Positions 6,512 through 8,631 of a stretch of 8,631 bases of DNA are shown here, one piece after another. Each line of letters begins with the position of its first letter. Position 1 is the stretch's first letter. The stretch lies in NCBI GenBank assembly GCA_964601505.1, contig CAZRNR010000071.1:1-8631 (forward strand), written 5' to 3'. Position numbers and translations under genes: made by a program. Source of the stretch: DRWZ01 sp964601505. GTDB taxonomy: Bacteria; Calescibacteriota; Calescibacteriia; Calescibacteriales; Calescibacteriaceae. The notes beneath the pieces are model-generated. The model worked only from the letters and a program-made list of their open reading frames with translations, made no database searches and was not told the DNA's origin.

Positions 6512-7019
6512 GGTAGTTTTAGGTAAGTTTTCTTACCTGGATGACGTTGATCAGGTAATAGATGAACTTCTAAAAGCTGGACATGATAAGAAGAAAATAG
6601 AGTTTATTTCATCTTTCCCTGTTGAGGATGTAATAGAGAAGCTTGGTGGGACGGATAGTCCTGTTAAGTTTTCTGTACTCACAGGGGGACTTTTAGGTTT
6701 TTCTGCAGCTATAGCTCTCGTGCTTGTGACATCTTTAGCTTATATTCTACCTGTTGGAGGGAAACCTGTTGTTGCTTGGATACCATATGTTATAGTCATG
6801 TTTGAACTGACAGTTCTTTTGGGTTCAATATTTAATCTGCTTGGAGTTATTTTGCTTTCACGCCTTCCAGATGTTTTCTTTTTCTTCGGTTGGAAGGCTT
6901 ATCTTCCTTCTTTTTCAGATGATAAGTTTGGTGTCGCTGTCTATACCGATAAGGTTGATGAGGTAGTTGCCATTTTCAAGCGAAACAATGCAGAGGAGGT
7001 AAGGGAGTATGAGGCATAA
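6504..7019 (+). CDS. actD: Alternative Complex III subunit D (DUF3341)
   Basis: Encodes the small two-helix membrane subunit of ACIII (DUF3341 family), 171 aa, close to normal length. The N-terminal 55 residues form a soluble alpha/beta piece with the family motif FPVEDVIEKLG (38-48). Helix 1 is about 56-80 and begins with the conserved TGGLLG (60-65). The loop VGGKPVVAWIPY (84-95) and helix 2 (about 94-120), including FELTVL (100-105), are the best-conserved ActD blocks. The tail has DDKFGVAVYTD (139-149). It has no cofactor motif, and its role in the complex is structural or possibly in proton movement, which is not established. A much longer upstream in-frame extension (to 6384) overlaps actC and is rejected. 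The actD stop overlaps the actE start by 11 nt. Confidence 0.93.
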   Translation: MGKVVLGKFSYLDDVDQVIDELLKAGHDKKKIEFISSFPVEDVIEKLGGTDSPVKFSVLTGGLLGFSAAIALVLVTSLAYILPVGGKPVVAWIPYVIVMFELTVLLGSIFNLLGVILLSRLPDVFFFFGWKAYLPSFSDDKFGVAVYTDKVDEVVAIFKRNNAEEVREYEA

Positions 7020-7569
7020 TATTACATTTATTATTATTTTTCTTTTAATCTCTGTTTTGGTTTTTGTTGGGGAGGTTAGGTCTTGGCCATGGAGTAGAGA
7101 TATGTACTTTAGTCCTGTTATTACTCATGAGAAGAAACCTTCTAAAGATCCGGAGTCTATACCTACTGGGGGTGTGAATCCTGTAGTTTTAGCAAAGAGG
7201 AAATTACAGAATCCAGTTTTAGTCAAAAATGCTTTTGCTGACTTTAAGAATCCTGTGCGTCCCACTGATGAATCAATAAAGAATGGGGAAAGACTTTATA
7301 ACATATATTGTTCAGCATGTCATGGTAAAACTGGTATGGGAGACGGTGAAGTTTCAAAGAAGATGGTTCCCCCCCAGAATCTCCAATCTGATTATGCTAA
7401 GAATCTTTCTGATGGGTATATCTTTGCAACTATTGTAGGCGGAGGAGCAATAATGCCATCACAAAAGAAAGCTCTTACGCAAAAAGAGGTCTGGGATATA
7501 GTTAATTACGTAAGAAAACTTCAGGGGTTTGATCCTGCTTCAAGATGGGATGAGTTGAATAAAAAATAA
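7009..7569 (+). CDS. actE: Alternative Complex III subunit E, monoheme cytochrome c
   Basis: Encodes the monoheme class I cytochrome c of ACIII, 186 aa, which takes electrons from the ActA/ActB part and hands them on. The single heme site is YCSACHG (C101, C104, H105), with M149 in AIMPSQ as the likely sixth ligand, followed by the helix EVWDIVNYVRKLQ (160-172). The N-terminus has RH and a hydrophobic stretch (5-20), then GEVRSWPWSRDM (21-32). The RDM segment corresponds to the DM motif that in other ActE proteins follows closely on a lipobox cysteine. There is no Cys here before C101, so lipid anchoring is not possible, and the helix must be an uncleaved anchor or a cleaved signal. GGAGGT (6995-7000) lies 8 nt before the ATG. 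It overlaps the actD end and is followed by actF after 13 nt. The gene contains a run of seven C (7369-7375). Confidence 0.93.
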   Translation: MRHNITFIIIFLLISVLVFVGEVRSWPWSRDMYFSPVITHEKKPSKDPESIPTGGVNPVVLAKRKLQNPVLVKNAFADFKNPVRPTDESIKNGERLYNIYCSACHGKTGMGDGEVSKKMVPPQNLQSDYAKNLSDGYIFATIVGGGAIMPSQKKALTQKEVWDIVNYVRKLQGFDPASRWDELNKK

Positions 7570-7582
7570 GGGGGTAGAATTT

Positions 7583-8631
7583 ATGAGGCACTTTGAATTC
7601 ACTGAAACAGAAGCGAGAAGGAACTTCTTTGAAAAAAGAGTGAATCCGTTGGCTTACATTGTTCTTGGAGCTTCATTAGTTCTAAGTTTTCTTGCTTTAT
7701 CAAGTGATCCAAAAAGATTTTGGGGAATATTCCATACAAATCTTCTTTTCTTCCTTGGTATAGCTCAGGGAGGAGCTTTGTTCTACGCACTTGTGAAGGC
7801 TACAAAGGGATATTGGTCTATTCCGATTTTGAGGGTTATTCCATATTCCATATTATTGCTACCTATCATAACCATCTTATTTTTTGTTGAGTGGATTTTT
7901 GGTGGTAAATATATCTTCCCTTATTTTGATCCGGAGCAGATACATCATCACAGATTTGGTTGGCTTTCGCCTTCCTTCGTTTTTACGCGTGATGCTATCA
8001 TATTGATCGTCATGAACTTTTTAAGCTTTCGTCTTGTTGGATATTCTCTTTCTGCAGATGGATTGAAGATACCTTTTATACCATCCCCACAGGTTTCCCC
8101 AGATGTTGCGATAAGAAGGATTCACCTGATTAGCAAGATTGTTCTTGTCTTGTTTGTAGCAGGATACACAATCTTTGGTTGGGATCAGGCAATGTATCTT
8201 GACCCCCATTGGTATAGCACAATTTTTGGAGCCCGCTTCTTTATAACCATGCATCTTACTTATCTTGCTACATTAGGATTTATCAATTCATTTCTTATGA
8301 CCAAAGAGGATTTTGCTCAGAAAGTTGGGAAAAAATATCTCAACAATGTTGGAACTCTTATTTTTGGTTTCTGTATATTCTGGTCATATCTCTTTTACGC
8401 TGAGCTCGTGGTTACATACATGGGAAATATACCAGAGTTCTCTCACTGGTATGTCGAAAGAATGTATTCGCCCTGGAGAACTACATTTTGGCTTGAAATA
8501 ATTTTGGTTTTCGTTATCCCATTCCTGACTCTTCTTCATATACCTATAAAAACGAATCCGAAGATTTTACCATTTATAGCTTCCCTGATTCTTCTTGGAC
8601 TTTTTCTCAGAACGTACGATGTGGTTTATTT
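7583..8631 (+). CDS. actF: Alternative Complex III subunit F, NrfD/PsrC-like membrane protein (partial, 3' end cut by the window)
   Basis: Encodes the second NrfD/PsrC-like membrane subunit of ACIII, a paralogue of ActC. 349 codons are open to the window edge with no stop. ActF proteins are usually about 400 aa, so the last few dozen residues are missing. The start ATG 7583 follows AAGGGGG (7568-7574) at a suitable distance and gives MRHFEFTETEARR. Hydrophobic segments are visible at about 22-40, 48-71, 85-105, 135-155, 185-200, 215-238, 256-280, 302-318 and 328-343. The ActF hallmark is WDQAMYLDPHWYSTIFGARF (200-219), followed by FWSYLFYAEL (266-275) and YMGNIPE (279-285). It is the last visible gene of the operon. 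In many genomes a terminal oxidase or Sco/cytochrome genes follow. Confidence 0.92.
   Translation, partial: MRHFEFTETEARRNFFEKRVNPLAYIVLGASLVLSFLALSSDPKRFWGIFHTNLLFFLGIAQGGALFYALVKATKGYWSIPILRVIPYSILLLPIITILFFVEWIFGGKYIFPYFDPEQIHHHRFGWLSPSFVFTRDAIILIVMNFLSFRLVGYSLSADGLKIPFIPSPQVSPDVAIRRIHLISKIVLVLFVAGYTIFGWDQAMYLDPHWYSTIFGARFFITMHLTYLATLGFINSFLMTKEDFAQKVGKKYLNNVGTLIFGFCIFWSYLFYAELVVTYMGNIPEFSHWYVERMYSPWRTTFWLEIILVFVIPFLTLLHIPIKTNPKILPFIASLILLGLFLRTYDVVY

Noticed and set aside
7369..7375. C7 run in actE as a frameshift or phase-variation site
   Set aside because: The frame is intact, encoding Pro-Pro in a conserved region after the heme motif. It is only worth noting as a possible sequencing-error spot.
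1535..8631. Qrc complex or polysulfide/nitrite reductase (Psr/Nrf) operon
   Set aside because: The fused ActB, the DUF3341 subunit, the separate monoheme cytochrome and two NrfD-like subunits together are specific to Alternative Complex III.

Overview
The window is a stretch of an AT-rich bacterial chromosome in which every recognised gene is on the + strand. It holds a ribosomal protein S6 gene (rpsF), an MlaE-type lipid-transport permease gene (mlaE), and then a six-gene block, actA to actF. The block encodes Alternative Complex III (ACIII), the cytochrome bc1-independent quinol:cytochrome c (or HiPIP) oxidoreductase. actF runs off the right edge, with about 349 codons visible.

Layout: positions 1-248 are a leader or intergenic stretch with no convincing gene. 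It contains one hairpin, a 10-nt direct repeat and weak promoter-like hexamers. rpsF (249-662) and mlaE (677-1411) lie 14 nt apart and look co-transcribed. The usual S6 partners (rpsR, ssb, rplI) do not follow rpsF, and the usual MlaE partners (MlaF ATPase, MlaD MCE protein) do not follow mlaE inside the window. A 123-nt gap with a perfect TATAAT box separates mlaE from the ACIII operon. The operon is tightly packed: actA (1535-2104), actB (2123-5092), actC (5114-6511), actD (6504-7019), actE (7009-7569), actF (7583 to beyond 8631). The gaps are 18 and 21 nt, then overlaps of 8 and 11 nt, then a 13-nt gap. Most of these genes have strong GGAGG-type ribosome binding sites.

How the genes work together (known for ACIII): ActC and ActF are NrfD/PsrC-like membrane subunits, with quinol oxidation assigned to ActC. 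Electrons pass through the iron-sulfur clusters of ActB (a fused molybdopterin-oxidoreductase-like and ferredoxin-like protein), then to the pentaheme ActA and monoheme ActE on the outer face of the membrane, and on to a terminal oxidase or soluble carrier. ActD is a small two-helix membrane subunit. The oxidase is often encoded next to actF, which would be just outside this window.

Organism: the MlaE permease, the Tat-type and Sec-type exported subunits and ACIII suggest a Gram-negative, respiring bacterium. Low G+C with frequent AGA/AGG and ATA codons would fit a thermophilic or deep-branching lineage, but I cannot name the phylum. I see no mobile element, CRISPR array, tRNA or rRNA. I also see no wholly new system. 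The points worth a second look are deviations within known families: an intact four-cysteine cluster site in the ActB N-terminal domain, an ActE without a lipobox cysteine, an orphan and possibly N-terminally extended S6, and a Glu-to-Gln change in the MlaE signature.
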